Positions 7,936 to 13,561 of a stretch of DNA of 14,694 nucleotides are shown here, piece after piece. Below the pieces are notes generated by a model. That model searched no databases. It saw nothing but the letters and a program-made list of their open reading frames with translations, and was not told the DNA's origin. Each line of letters begins with the position of its first letter. Position 1 is the first letter of the stretch. A program made the position numbers and the translations under genes. This stretch comes from Reyranella sp. (lineage in GTDB: Bacteria > Pseudomonadota > Alphaproteobacteria > Reyranellales > Reyranellaceae): the NCBI GenBank assembly GCA_016780605.1, contig JADHLS010000039.1, positions 1 through 14,694 of the forward strand, given 5' to 3'.

Positions 7936-8342
7936 GGCACAACCTTGAAGCTGAGCTTGTTCTCGAGCGTGCCGGTCTCCCCCTGCACTTTGGCAGCGAG
8001 GGAGAGCCGCCAGCCGCCAGGCATCGTAAGGTTCGTCTTGAACCGATAGAGTCCCGGTTCGGTTGAAGGAAGCAGCGCAAGCGGCGTTGTCATGGTTTCC
8101 ATGCCGTCCGGCGCCATGTCGAGCCGTTGCGCGAAGACCACGGCATCCGGCACAATTTTGCCGTTCCGCTTGTCCACGAGGTGGACAATGACCTCGACCT
8201 TATCACCCTTCCTGAACTCGCTCTGCACGAGCTGGAATTCGTAATCGCCGATCCCAGCCCGCGCGCCAGGCGCGGTAGTGATCCAAGCGAGCGCGCCCAC
8301 CGCCACCGCGGCAAGGCGCTTCGCACCAAACAGCATCATCAT
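7932..8342 (-). CDS. Exported FixH/YtkA-like protein, first gene of the coupled cus trio
   Basis: The product has 136 residues with a signal peptide (hydrophobic about 10-24, cleavage after ARA near 29). The mature part resembles the YtkA/FixH-like beta-sandwich: FRKGDKVEVIVHLVDKRNGK (43-62), then a Met-containing loop (RLDMAPDGMETM, 73-84) and the family-like EPGLYRFKTNLTMPGGWRLS (95-114). Met 76, 81, 84 and 107 could bind Cu(I), but this is inferred. Domains of this kind often sit beside CusBA or cytochrome oxidase assembly genes and are thought to act in periplasmic copper handling; the exact role is not established. Of the in-frame starts, the MMM cluster at 8342-8334 is preferred because GGAG lies 7 bases upstream and the signal peptide begins there; the upstream ATG at 8408 would add 22 polar residues. 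The stop overlaps the cusB ATG. Confidence 0.85.
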   Translation of the reverse strand: MMMLFGAKRLAAVAVGALAWITTAPGARAGIGDYEFQLVQSEFRKGDKVEVIVHLVDKRNGKIVPDAVVFAQRLDMAPDGMETMTTPLALLPSTEPGLYRFKTNLTMPGGWRLSLAAKVQGETGTLENKLSFKVVP

Positions 8343-8410
8343 TTGACTGCTCCAGAGTTCATCATCTGCAGGCATGGCGTACTTCAGGCGCCACGTGACA
8401 GAACTCACCG

Positions 8411-8456
8411 CATGGGCGTTGGCCCGTGCAGCGATGACCGGCTAAGAAACGCCGGT
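8411..8456 (-). other. Two hairpins in the gap before the FixH-cusB-cusA trio
   Basis: ACCGGC (8437-8442) pairs with GCCGGT (8451-8456) around 8 nt. CATGGGC (8411-8417) pairs with GCCCGTG (8422-8428) around a GTTG tetraloop, one G-U pair included. They lie in the 121-bp spacer between the Cys-rich gene and the FixH-like gene, without a T-run. They could process or partly end the transcript, setting the ratio of the small protein to the pump. This is inferred from pairing alone. Confidence 0.35.
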
Positions 8457-8463
8457 GATGAAC

Positions 8464-8820
8464 TCAGGCGCGGGGAGGTGGTTCAGGTGGCCCGCTTTCC
8501 GGACGATCGTGAAATGCGTCATCGACCGGCGCGATCGTGCCGCCGATGACCGTGCGATGAACCGACCCAGCTGAAGGGTCGGTTAGACTCTCCAGACAGG
8601 TCTTGGCCATGCAGCCCGCCATACTCGGGCAGTCTTTCTGACAGCCCGGGGTTCCTTCCTCGTCCTGCGGACAGCCCGCCATCGAGGTCATTGCCGTCGC
8701 CGGCGTCATCGAAACAGACGCCATCCCGCCCACGACCGCCGGTGCGAGAAGGGGGCCCAGGAACGCGAAAATCGCGAAGAGACAGAGCAGGGGCCTGGGT
8801 TTCATCGTCGTGCGAAACAT
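8464..8820 (-). CDS. Short exported Cys-rich protein upstream of the cus genes
   Basis: From the ATG at 8820 the product has 118 residues; an ATG at 8805 would give 113 with a more typical signal peptide start (MKPRPLLCLFAIFAFLGPLL). No start has a strong Shine-Dalgarno, so the exact one is uncertain; the ATG at 8871 would add 17 further residues unlike a signal peptide. After cleavage the mature protein has a Met/Thr patch (MTPATAMTSM), a cluster of five Cys (GCPQDEEGTPGCQKDCPSMA, then GCMAKTC), and a Pro-rich tail ending ESGPPEPPPRA. I recognise it only as the kind of short conserved protein found next to copper-efflux genes in Rhizobiales. The Cys/Met content suggests metal binding, or disulphides in the periplasm; neither is shown. 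The final PPEPPPRA resembles the tail of the other small Cys protein ending at 9948. Confidence 0.7.
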   Translation of the reverse strand: MFRTTMKPRPLLCLFAIFAFLGPLLAPAVVGGMASVSMTPATAMTSMAGCPQDEEGTPGCQKDCPSMAGCMAKTCLESLTDPSAGSVHRTVIGGTIAPVDDAFHDRPESGPPEPPPRA

Positions 8821-8946
8821 ATGGGTGCAGCCCGAGGGCGGGCAAGGGGTGAGAAGGATATGGAACGCCATGCCGCAGAAGCACCCGGCCGCCGGCAGGC
8901 CGAGGCCGTACCAACGAGCTTCGCAGGCGCCTTCTCGGCCCGTTCG

Positions 8947-9798
8947 TCAAGCGCGCGAACCATCCCAAGCCTTCCCTGTGGTTTGATCAAGGGCAGCGTG
9001 GACCCGGATTTCACCCCGACTGGATGTTTCTCCGTATTCAATCAAGCCAAGCCGACGAAACCTGTTCAGGAAGTAGTTTACGCGAGGGCGGGTCGTGCCA
9101 ACCAACCCTGCCAGCATCTCTTGCTTGACGTTGAATATCACACCGACATGGCGATCGTTGTTACCGACGTTTGCGAGTTTCAACAGAACTCGTTTTAGCC
9201 GTTGCTCAACCGAACCGATGAGATGGTCGATCAGGGCCGCCTCAGTCTCGAGGCAATGTGACAATAGAGAGGCCGTGAACGCATCGGCAAAGTCCGCCCA
9301 GTCGCGCATCAAGAAAGGCATCAAGCCTTTATCGATCCGCACGATTTCGGCATCCTCGGCAACGATCGCGGAGGTCGTGCGGTACGGCTGCCGCGCGAGG
9401 CATTCTTCGCCGCAGAAATCCTGCTCACAGACAACGGCAACGAGGCGATCGTTACCCTTTTCCGTCGTAATCGTTCGATGAAGGCGACCGGACGCAACGT
9501 AGAAGAACGCGTTCGCCGGGTCACCCTGGCGGAAAAGAGCGCGACCACTGGCGTACCTGACATGCGGGAATTGGATGCAGAGCTTTCGCAAGAGTGCTCT
9601 GGCATCGATGTGGTGAGCCGGTGGCGTGCCAAGCTCATGTCTATGAGCCGTCGCACGCGTTCCGTTACTTTGTGTTTGCGCAAATGGCGAGGCAACACAT
9701 TGCTGAGTTTCGGAGAGACGACGTCGAAGCTGGGACGTCAGTGGCTCCGGGCAGGCACAGGGGAGTCCGTCTTGGACCGTTGATGTGGAGGATCTCAT
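8947..9798 (-). CDS. Crp/Fnr-family transcription regulator with extra cysteines
   Basis: The 283-residue product has a cyclic-nucleotide-binding-type beta-barrel (about 72-158; YASGRALFRQGDPANAFFYV then ASGRL), a dimerisation helix (about 160-205) and a C-terminal winged helix (HTH about 223-252, QEMLAGLVGTTRPRVNYFLN, then RFRRLGLIEYG). It resembles the Rhizobiales group with the motif GDFFGEGCLAGQ, but here that stretch reads CEQDFCGEECLARQ, giving Cys 124, 129 and 133; other Cys lie at 14, 16, 34, 74 and 182. The N-terminal 70 residues match no domain I know and do not show the C-x2-C-x5-C spacing of FNR. The recognition helix lacks the E-xx-S-R of FNR, so it should not read TTGAT boxes. 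The ATG at 9798 is preceded by AGGT; upstream ATGs (9876, 9897) are possible. It lies between two copper-type small genes and may regulate them. Confidence 0.9.
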   Translation of the reverse strand: MRSSTSTVQDGLPCACPEPLTSQLRRRLSETQQCVASPFAQTQSNGTRATAHRHELGTPPAHHIDARALLRKLCIQFPHVRYASGRALFRQGDPANAFFYVASGRLHRTITTEKGNDRLVAVVCEQDFCGEECLARQPYRTTSAIVAEDAEIVRIDKGLMPFLMRDWADFADAFTASLLSHCLETEAALIDHLIGSVEQRLKRVLLKLANVGNNDRHVGVIFNVKQEMLAGLVGTTRPRVNYFLNRFRRLGLIEYGETSSRGEIRVHAALDQTTGKAWDGSRA

Positions 9799-9947
9799 GG
9801 CGTTGACCTGATATCGTTGGAGCAGCAGGGAAGAGGCGCGGGTGTGACAGCGCGGCACGACACCACTGAAGTCCATCGTGCTAATCCGCCGTCGCAACGT
9901 CGCATACGAGACAACAAGCAGGTCGGCATCTCGCTACGACGAATTGC

Positions 9948-10412
9948 TCAGGCGACCCGCGGCGGCCGCTCCGGTGGATCCTGGCTTCTGCTCAAAAGAA
10001 CCGGCGTACCGGTCGATACGGCACTGCTCGACGGTGGGCGTCTCGGGTAAATACCACTTCCGTTATCGCCAACAGCGGCATGACATACCACGCCGCAGCA
10101 CATGCCGCTGCAATCGTCACCATCTTCGCTATCGTTAGTCTCATCTCGATCCCTACCGGGATCGAGCCGATCAATCCAGGGATGATCGAGGAAAGCAGCA
10201 GCCGAAACGATCGGTCCCATCCCACCAGCAAATTCGGCTGGCGCGAAGGCTCTGATGTCTACGCCTCCCGGCACCAGCTCGGAATATTGCGTGGAACGCT
10301 CGTGCTCACGCTGATCAGGCACAAGCCCAAAGGACGCAGCCCCCGCAAACAGCAGCATACCTACCGACGCCACAAGCAGCACACCAAGCGACTTGGCGAA
10401 GCGGTCCATCAT
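9948..10412 (-). CDS. Short exported protein with Cys cluster and Pro-rich tail
   Basis: From the ATG at 10412 the product has 154 residues. A signal peptide is evident (MMDRFAKSLGVLLVASVGML, hydrophobic to about 28). The middle is acidic (DRDETNDSEDGDD, 88-100), followed at once by C101-SGM-C105-C106-GVV-C110-H111, then a Pro/Ser-rich tail with SRSQDPPERPPRVA at the end. Short exported proteins with a CC...CHA centre and a PPERPPR-type tail occur near metal-resistance genes of Rhizobiales as I remember; no function is established. An in-frame ATG at 10463, preceded by AGAGG at a very short distance, would extend it by 17 polar residues. It is the first gene downstream of the perfect FNR-type box at 10520 and lies 149 bp before the Crp/Fnr gene on the same strand. 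Copper or redox work in the periplasm is a guess from context. Confidence 0.65.
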   Translation of the reverse strand: MMDRFAKSLGVLLVASVGMLLFAGAASFGLVPDQREHERSTQYSELVPGGVDIRAFAPAEFAGGMGPIVSAAAFLDHPWIDRLDPGRDRDETNDSEDGDDCSGMCCGVVCHAAVGDNGSGIYPRRPPSSSAVSTGTPVLLSRSQDPPERPPRVA

Positions 10413-10491
10413 CGCGCCCGCCAAGCAACGAAAGTACCGCTCCGAGTGCGTCAAAAGGGACATTACCTCTGTTCACGGCGTTCAAAGGAAA

Positions 10492-10497
10492 TTAATC
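10492..10497 (-). promoter_or_regulatory. Candidate -10 element of the FNR-type promoter
   Basis: The minus strand reads GATTAA here, preceded by TG one base earlier. Its centre is 32 bp from the centre of the FNR box at 10520-10533, the geometry of class II FNR promoters (box at -41.5). Transcription would then begin near 10485, before either start of the small Cys gene. Confidence 0.4.
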
Positions 10498-10519
10498 ACA
10501 TCCAATAGCCGCTGTAACC

Positions 10520-10533
10520 TTGATATAGATCAA
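10520..10533 (-). promoter_or_regulatory. Perfect FNR/FixK-type box TTGAT-N4-ATCAA
   Basis: The sequence TTGATATAGATCAA is a perfect match to the FNR/ANR/FixK consensus. It is symmetrical, but only the minus-strand side has a gene at promoter distance: starts at 10463 or 10412. It should confer low-oxygen activation on the short Cys gene and possibly, by read-through, on the Crp/Fnr and cus genes. The binding regulator is probably encoded elsewhere. Confidence 0.7.
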
Positions 10534-10948
10534 ATCCTTCTGCCGGGCGCGGGCTGCCGACACCAAGGCTTGGGTCGAGGCGCCTGATAGCTTTCGCTGG
10601 CGGTTCGGCGGCCTCGGGTTGTGACAGCGCGACCCCCTTGATAGGCCTCCACGCCGTCCTATCTCGCCCACCTCGAAACGATTGGCCGGATTGACGTTTC
10701 GACACCAAGAGTATGTCGCTGAGATCTTTGGCAGAGCCGGTCGACGGCGCCCCACACGCTGCCGGAAAACGGCCCAATGCTCGACGCGTCATTGCCGAAC
10801 CGACGCTTTGCCCTGCGTCTCCCTCTCGTACCTCGCTGTGTGGAGCCCATGCACAATGATGGGATGACGCCGCTTCGGCGATGAAGGCGACCCGGGAGCG
10901 AGCGTGGCGGGTCAGGCGCCGGATGACCAATCTGTAACCGACCGTCGC
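10534..10948. other. Gap of about 415 bp with no recognised gene
   Basis: The region separates the exported His-rich gene (ending at 10949) from the FNR box. A 144-codon minus-strand frame (10496-10930) crosses it, but its product is Arg/Ser/Ala-rich without a domain or signal, its end would be coded by the FNR box, and no ribosome site precedes it. I see no tRNA, insertion sequence end or clear terminator. Confidence 0.45.
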
Positions 10949-11431
10949 TTATGGCTGTGGCTGTAGATGCTGATGCCAGAAGACCGTTCGCACCGCCGCG
11001 CTACCACCTGGTCGGACCGCCTCGATCTCGATGCGATAGCGATCGCGCGGGGGCAGGTCGGCGAAGCCGCCATAGACCGCTGCGCCCGCGATCGCCATCG
11101 GCCCGAGTTCAACCCGGGTCTCCGACGGGCTAATGCCGCCGCGAATGACCGCCACGACACTGGCGTCGGTGATCCGCATGCCAGTGCTTGAATCGAACAG
11201 GGCAACTATGAGGTGATGGATATAGCGACCGTCCGGCGCATCGCCGTGCATCTGGCGCCCGGTATGCTCGGCGGGATGCGCAAGGACGAAAGCGGCCGGG
11301 ATCGCTGCGAAGTAGATGACAAGGCCATCCGCCCTATGGCCGGTGTCAGGCGCGTCATCAGCCATGACAGGCCCGGCTGTCACCGCGAACACCACAACGG
11401 AAAGCGCCGCGAGCAACGCCCGCCGGTTCAT
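10949..11431 (-). CDS. Exported His-containing protein of unknown function
   Basis: The 160-residue product has a signal peptide (MNRRALLAALSVVVFAVTAG, cleavage near PVMA-DD at 24). The mature part is short and beta-rich in appearance: DGLVIYFAAIPAAFVL (35-50), then HPAEHTGRQMHG (52-63), RYIHHLIVALFDSSTGMRIT (69-88), ITDASVVAVIRGG, GPMAIAGAAVYGGFADLPPR (110-129), DRYRIEIEAVRPGG (130-143) and a WHQH end (152-155). The form suggests an Ig-like or FixH-like sandwich, and the His/Met pattern (52, 56, 61, 62, 72, 73, 153, 155) suggests metal binding, but I cannot name the family. The start at 11431 is preferred to the ATG at 11566 because of the signal peptide and GGTAAGAG just upstream. It follows the Spy-like gene on the same strand after 274 bp and may belong to the same periplasmic metal-stress set. 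Confidence 0.75.
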   Translation of the reverse strand: MNRRALLAALSVVVFAVTAGPVMADDAPDTGHRADGLVIYFAAIPAAFVLAHPAEHTGRQMHGDAPDGRYIHHLIVALFDSSTGMRITDASVVAVIRGGISPSETRVELGPMAIAGAAVYGGFADLPPRDRYRIEIEAVRPGGSAAVRTVFWHQHLQPQP

Positions 11432-11661
11432 GCTCTTACCGCGACGGACTGGCATCGCCGTTGCGAACTGCCGCAAGCGACGGCACCGTTTGATGAGGTA
11501 GGCCATTCGGGACCGCTCCCTAAAATCGCCATCAGCTCCACCCGCGTCGCCGCTGCGCTTCATCATACCGGCAACAACGGCTGGCGTCGGAATCCGGCCG
11601 GCTGCAAGATGACACCACCTTGCGTCTTTTGGCAGCGTCCCTCAAGCGGCTTCCACCTGCA

Positions 11662-11706
11662 ACACCCTCAGAACGGGACCGCCGCCAATAGACGGGACTG
11701 GGGTGT
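11662..11706 (-). terminator. Stem-loop at the end of the Spy-like gene
   Basis: ACACCC(T)CAG (11662-11671) can pair with CTGGGGTGT (11698-11706), nine pairs with one bulge, around a 26-nt loop; it touches the stop codon of the gene. No T-run follows on the minus strand. A 3'-end structure is plausible. The rest of the 11432-11705 spacer shows no gene. Confidence 0.3.
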
Positions 11707-12308
11707 CACATCATTCCCATTGGCATGCCCATGGGGCCGACGACGATGCCGTCCGCAATCTTCTTCTGTTCCGGGCTCAGCACGCCGTAGAGGTTGTTGA
11801 GCGCCTCCGTCGTCTTCTTGAACGCGGCGTAATGTCCACTCAACGCCTTGTCTTCGGCGGCGAGCCGTTCCGGCAGCGTGCTGCCCGAGGCATGCTGAGA
11901 CATCATCGACCGACCCATGTCCGCCATTGCTGCAGCATTGGCCCGAACGGCGTCGGCAAAAGCGTTCCACTGTGACGTCTGGGCATCGCTGATCTTGAGT
12001 TCGGCCTTGATGAAGGCGAGCCGACCTTCGGTATGGCCGGGCCCCATCATCATTTGCTTCATGCCGCTGCCCATCATGTCGCTGCCCATCATGCCAGGGC
12101 CGGCCATGCCCTGGCCCATCCGACCCTGCTCCATACCGCGCTGCATCATTTGCGAGCCCATGCCCGGGCCTGGTTGCGCCGGGGCGGCCTGCGGCGGCGT
12201 AGACCCCGCGGCAGGCGGCTGCTGAGCAGCGGCCGACGCGACCAGGGCAGCAGCCGCGATGAGCGTGGCACTCGCTCGGGCAAGTCGCGACTTTGTGATG
12301 ATAGCCAT
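11706..12308 (-). CDS. Met-rich Spy/CpxP-type LTXXQ periplasmic protein
   Basis: The 200-residue product has a signal peptide (hydrophobic 13-27, cleavage after ASAAA near 28). A Pro/Gln/Ala linker and a strongly Met/Gly-rich part follow (about 49-90, with PGMMGSDMMGSGMKQMMMGP). A helical domain then runs from about 94 to 188 with two LTXXQ-like motifs, ISDAQTSQW (106-114) and LSPEQKK (177-183), as in Spy/CpxP chaperones. The end, GPMGMPMGMM, is again Met-rich. The family binds unfolded or misassembled periplasmic proteins under envelope or metal stress; the Met runs suggest Cu(I) binding, which is inferred. The ATG at 12308 is chosen because GGAGG lies 6 bases upstream and the signal peptide starts there; an in-frame ATG at 12413 would add 35 unrelated residues. 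It is divergent from the LOG gene, and copy 2 of the 21-bp motif lies about 140 bp upstream. Confidence 0.9.
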   Translation of the reverse strand: MAIITKSRLARASATLIAAAALVASAAAQQPPAAGSTPPQAAPAQPGPGMGSQMMQRGMEQGRMGQGMAGPGMMGSDMMGSGMKQMMMGPGHTEGRLAFIKAELKISDAQTSQWNAFADAVRANAAAMADMGRSMMSQHASGSTLPERLAAEDKALSGHYAAFKKTTEALNNLYGVLSPEQKKIADGIVVGPMGMPMGMM

Positions 12309-12450
12309 GGTGAACCTCCAAGGGTTAGAGCGCATTGCAGTACCGCGCCCTCGTCTGAGAAAACGGGCCGGACCGAGCCAGGTGAGATCTTCAATCATGA
12401 TCTCTTCGATCACTGCCGGAGTGAAAAGCTAGATGGCGACCTCCCGAAAG

Positions 12451-12471
12451 CAGAGTCTCATATTGAACAGC
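12451..12471 (-). promoter_or_regulatory. 21-bp repeated upstream motif, copy 2 (candidate operator)
   Basis: The plus-strand core AGTCTCATATTGAACAG differs from copy 1 (2154-2174) at only two of 21 positions. As in copy 1, the minus strand continues into a -35-like CTCTGC with TAGCTT 18 bases later, upstream of a gene for a Met-rich exported protein. The leader to the ATG at 12308 would be about 110 bases. It also lies 149 bp before the LOG start on the other strand. Confidence 0.45.
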
Positions 12472-12512
12472 CTTAGTGCAGAGGACTCGCGACGTGTTCG
12501 CATGGCTGCCTT

Positions 12513-12526
12513 TTGACCTTGATCAA
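12513..12526 (+). promoter_or_regulatory. Near-consensus FNR-type box upstream of the LOG gene
   Basis: TTGAC-CTTG-ATCAA has one mismatch to TTGAT-N4-ATCAA. A TACTTT hexamer at 12550-12555 is centred 33 bp downstream, close to the class II FNR spacing, and lies inside the dyad CTACT-TT-AGTAG (12549-12560). A transcript from here would begin near 12561, before the GTG at 12620, supporting that start. Confidence 0.5.
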
Positions 12527-12619
12527 AGCATCGGCGCCAAGACCCTATCTACTTTAGTAGGTAGAGCGGCCTCGAAGGCTTTCGTGCACTTCGACGGCAC
12601 TACCCGTCGGGAGGCAGGC

Positions 12620-13561
12620 GTGGGCAGCGACAACAGGGCACAACGGCAATCGCGAAGCTTCCTGCTGGCTGTCGACGACGACGAGTTCCTCCTCTGCGAT
12701 GAAATGCGGGCGCTGCGCTTTGCCATGGAGTACGCCAAGGCGGAACGGGTGCTGCGCAAAGCCTGCATCTGCTCGACAGTGGTCGTGTTCGGCAGTGCGC
12801 GGACGCTGCCACCGGAGGACGCGGAGCGGCAGCTGATATCGGCCCGCACGCCTGAAGAGAAGATCGCGGCCCTGCAGCAGCAACGCAGTTCTGCCTACTA
12901 TGAGAAAGCGCGCGCCTTCGCCCAGATTGTCTCCTTGCGCGGCGGTGCGCTGCGGGCCAGCGAGGGATGCGGCGAGAACGTGATCGCGACGGGCGGTGGC
13001 CCGGGCATCATGGAGGCGGCAAATCGTGGCGCGAGCGACGTGGGGGCGCCTAGCGTCGGCTTCAACATCACCCTGCCTGCCGAGCAGCAACCGAATGCCT
13101 ACTCCACGCCCGAGCTCACGTTCCGCTTTCACTACTTCGCGATGCGCAAGATGCATCTGGCCATGCGCGCGAACGCTTTGGCGGTCTTCCCCGGGGGCTT
13201 TGGAACACTGGACGAGCTCTTCGAGATTCTGACCCTACTGCAAACCAGAAAGGCGCCGCCCTTGCCGGTCGTCCTTTTCGGCCGAGAGTACTGGACAACC
13301 ATCATCAATTTTGGCGCTCTGCTTGCGGAAGGGGCGATATCTCCTGGCGATAAGAAGCTCTTCCATTTCGCCGACGAGCCGGAAGAAGCGTGGGAAATAT
13401 TGAGTCGAGAGGGCCTGAATGCGCATCTCCCTTCCGAGGCGATGCGTAGCACGGCGCGCGGACAATCCAATTGTGACGCGAAGATACACGCCGAGGACAA
13501 TCACACGATAGTGGGCAGCTCAGCCAATGCGCTGCCGTCAACGGTGGAAACAGTCAGATGA
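12620..13561 (+). CDS. LOG-family (TIGR00730-like) nucleotide phosphoribohydrolase-type protein
   Basis: The 313-residue product has the Rossmann-like LOG fold: VVVFGSAR (54-61), ATGGGPGIMEAANRGA (123-138), FRFHYFAMRKMHLAMRANAL with the conserved Arg-Lys (176-177), and the signature PGGFGTLDELFE (191-202). LOG proteins cut cytokinin or other nucleoside 5'-monophosphates into base and ribose phosphate; many bacterial members, once called lysine decarboxylases, have unknown true substrates. This is the longer form, with about 50 residues before the fold and 40-50 polar residues after it. The GTG at 12620 is preferred because GGGAGG lies 5 bases upstream and an FNR-type box with its start site would lie within the longer version from the GTG at 12476. 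The stop overlaps the ATG of the beta-CASP gene, so the two are co-translated. Low-oxygen induction is likely if the box is active. Confidence 0.88.
   Translation: MGSDNRAQRQSRSFLLAVDDDEFLLCDEMRALRFAMEYAKAERVLRKACICSTVVVFGSARTLPPEDAERQLISARTPEEKIAALQQQRSSAYYEKARAFAQIVSLRGGALRASEGCGENVIATGGGPGIMEAANRGASDVGAPSVGFNITLPAEQQPNAYSTPELTFRFHYFAMRKMHLAMRANALAVFPGGFGTLDELFEILTLLQTRKAPPLPVVLFGREYWTTIINFGALLAEGAISPGDKKLFHFADEPEEAWEILSREGLNAHLPSEAMRSTARGQSNCDAKIHAEDNHTIVGSSANALPSTVETVR

Noticed and set aside
6877..8049. Plus-strand ORFs opposite cusB (6877-7269, 7288-8049)
   Set aside because: They are complement shadows of the adaptor gene, Arg/His/Asp-rich and without ribosome sites.
8983..8990. TTGATCAA here and at 3426-3433 as FNR sites
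   Set aside because: The half sites are fused without the 4-base spacer, and both sites lie inside coding sequence.
10080..10112. C-GVV-CH in the small exported protein (residues 106-111) as a CxxxCH haem site
   Set aside because: Haem sites with three intervening residues are rare, no axial ligand or cytochrome fold is visible, and the neighbouring Cys cluster fits metal or disulphide use better.
10080..10508. 142-codon plus-strand ORF opposite the small Cys gene
   Set aside because: Its hydrophobic beginning looks slightly protein-like, but the minus strand has the signal peptide, Cys cluster and PPERPPR tail plus the FNR promoter in the right orientation.
10496..10930. 144-codon minus-strand ORF in the gap before the FNR box
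   Set aside because: No domain, no ribosome site, biased composition, and the FNR box would be part of its code.
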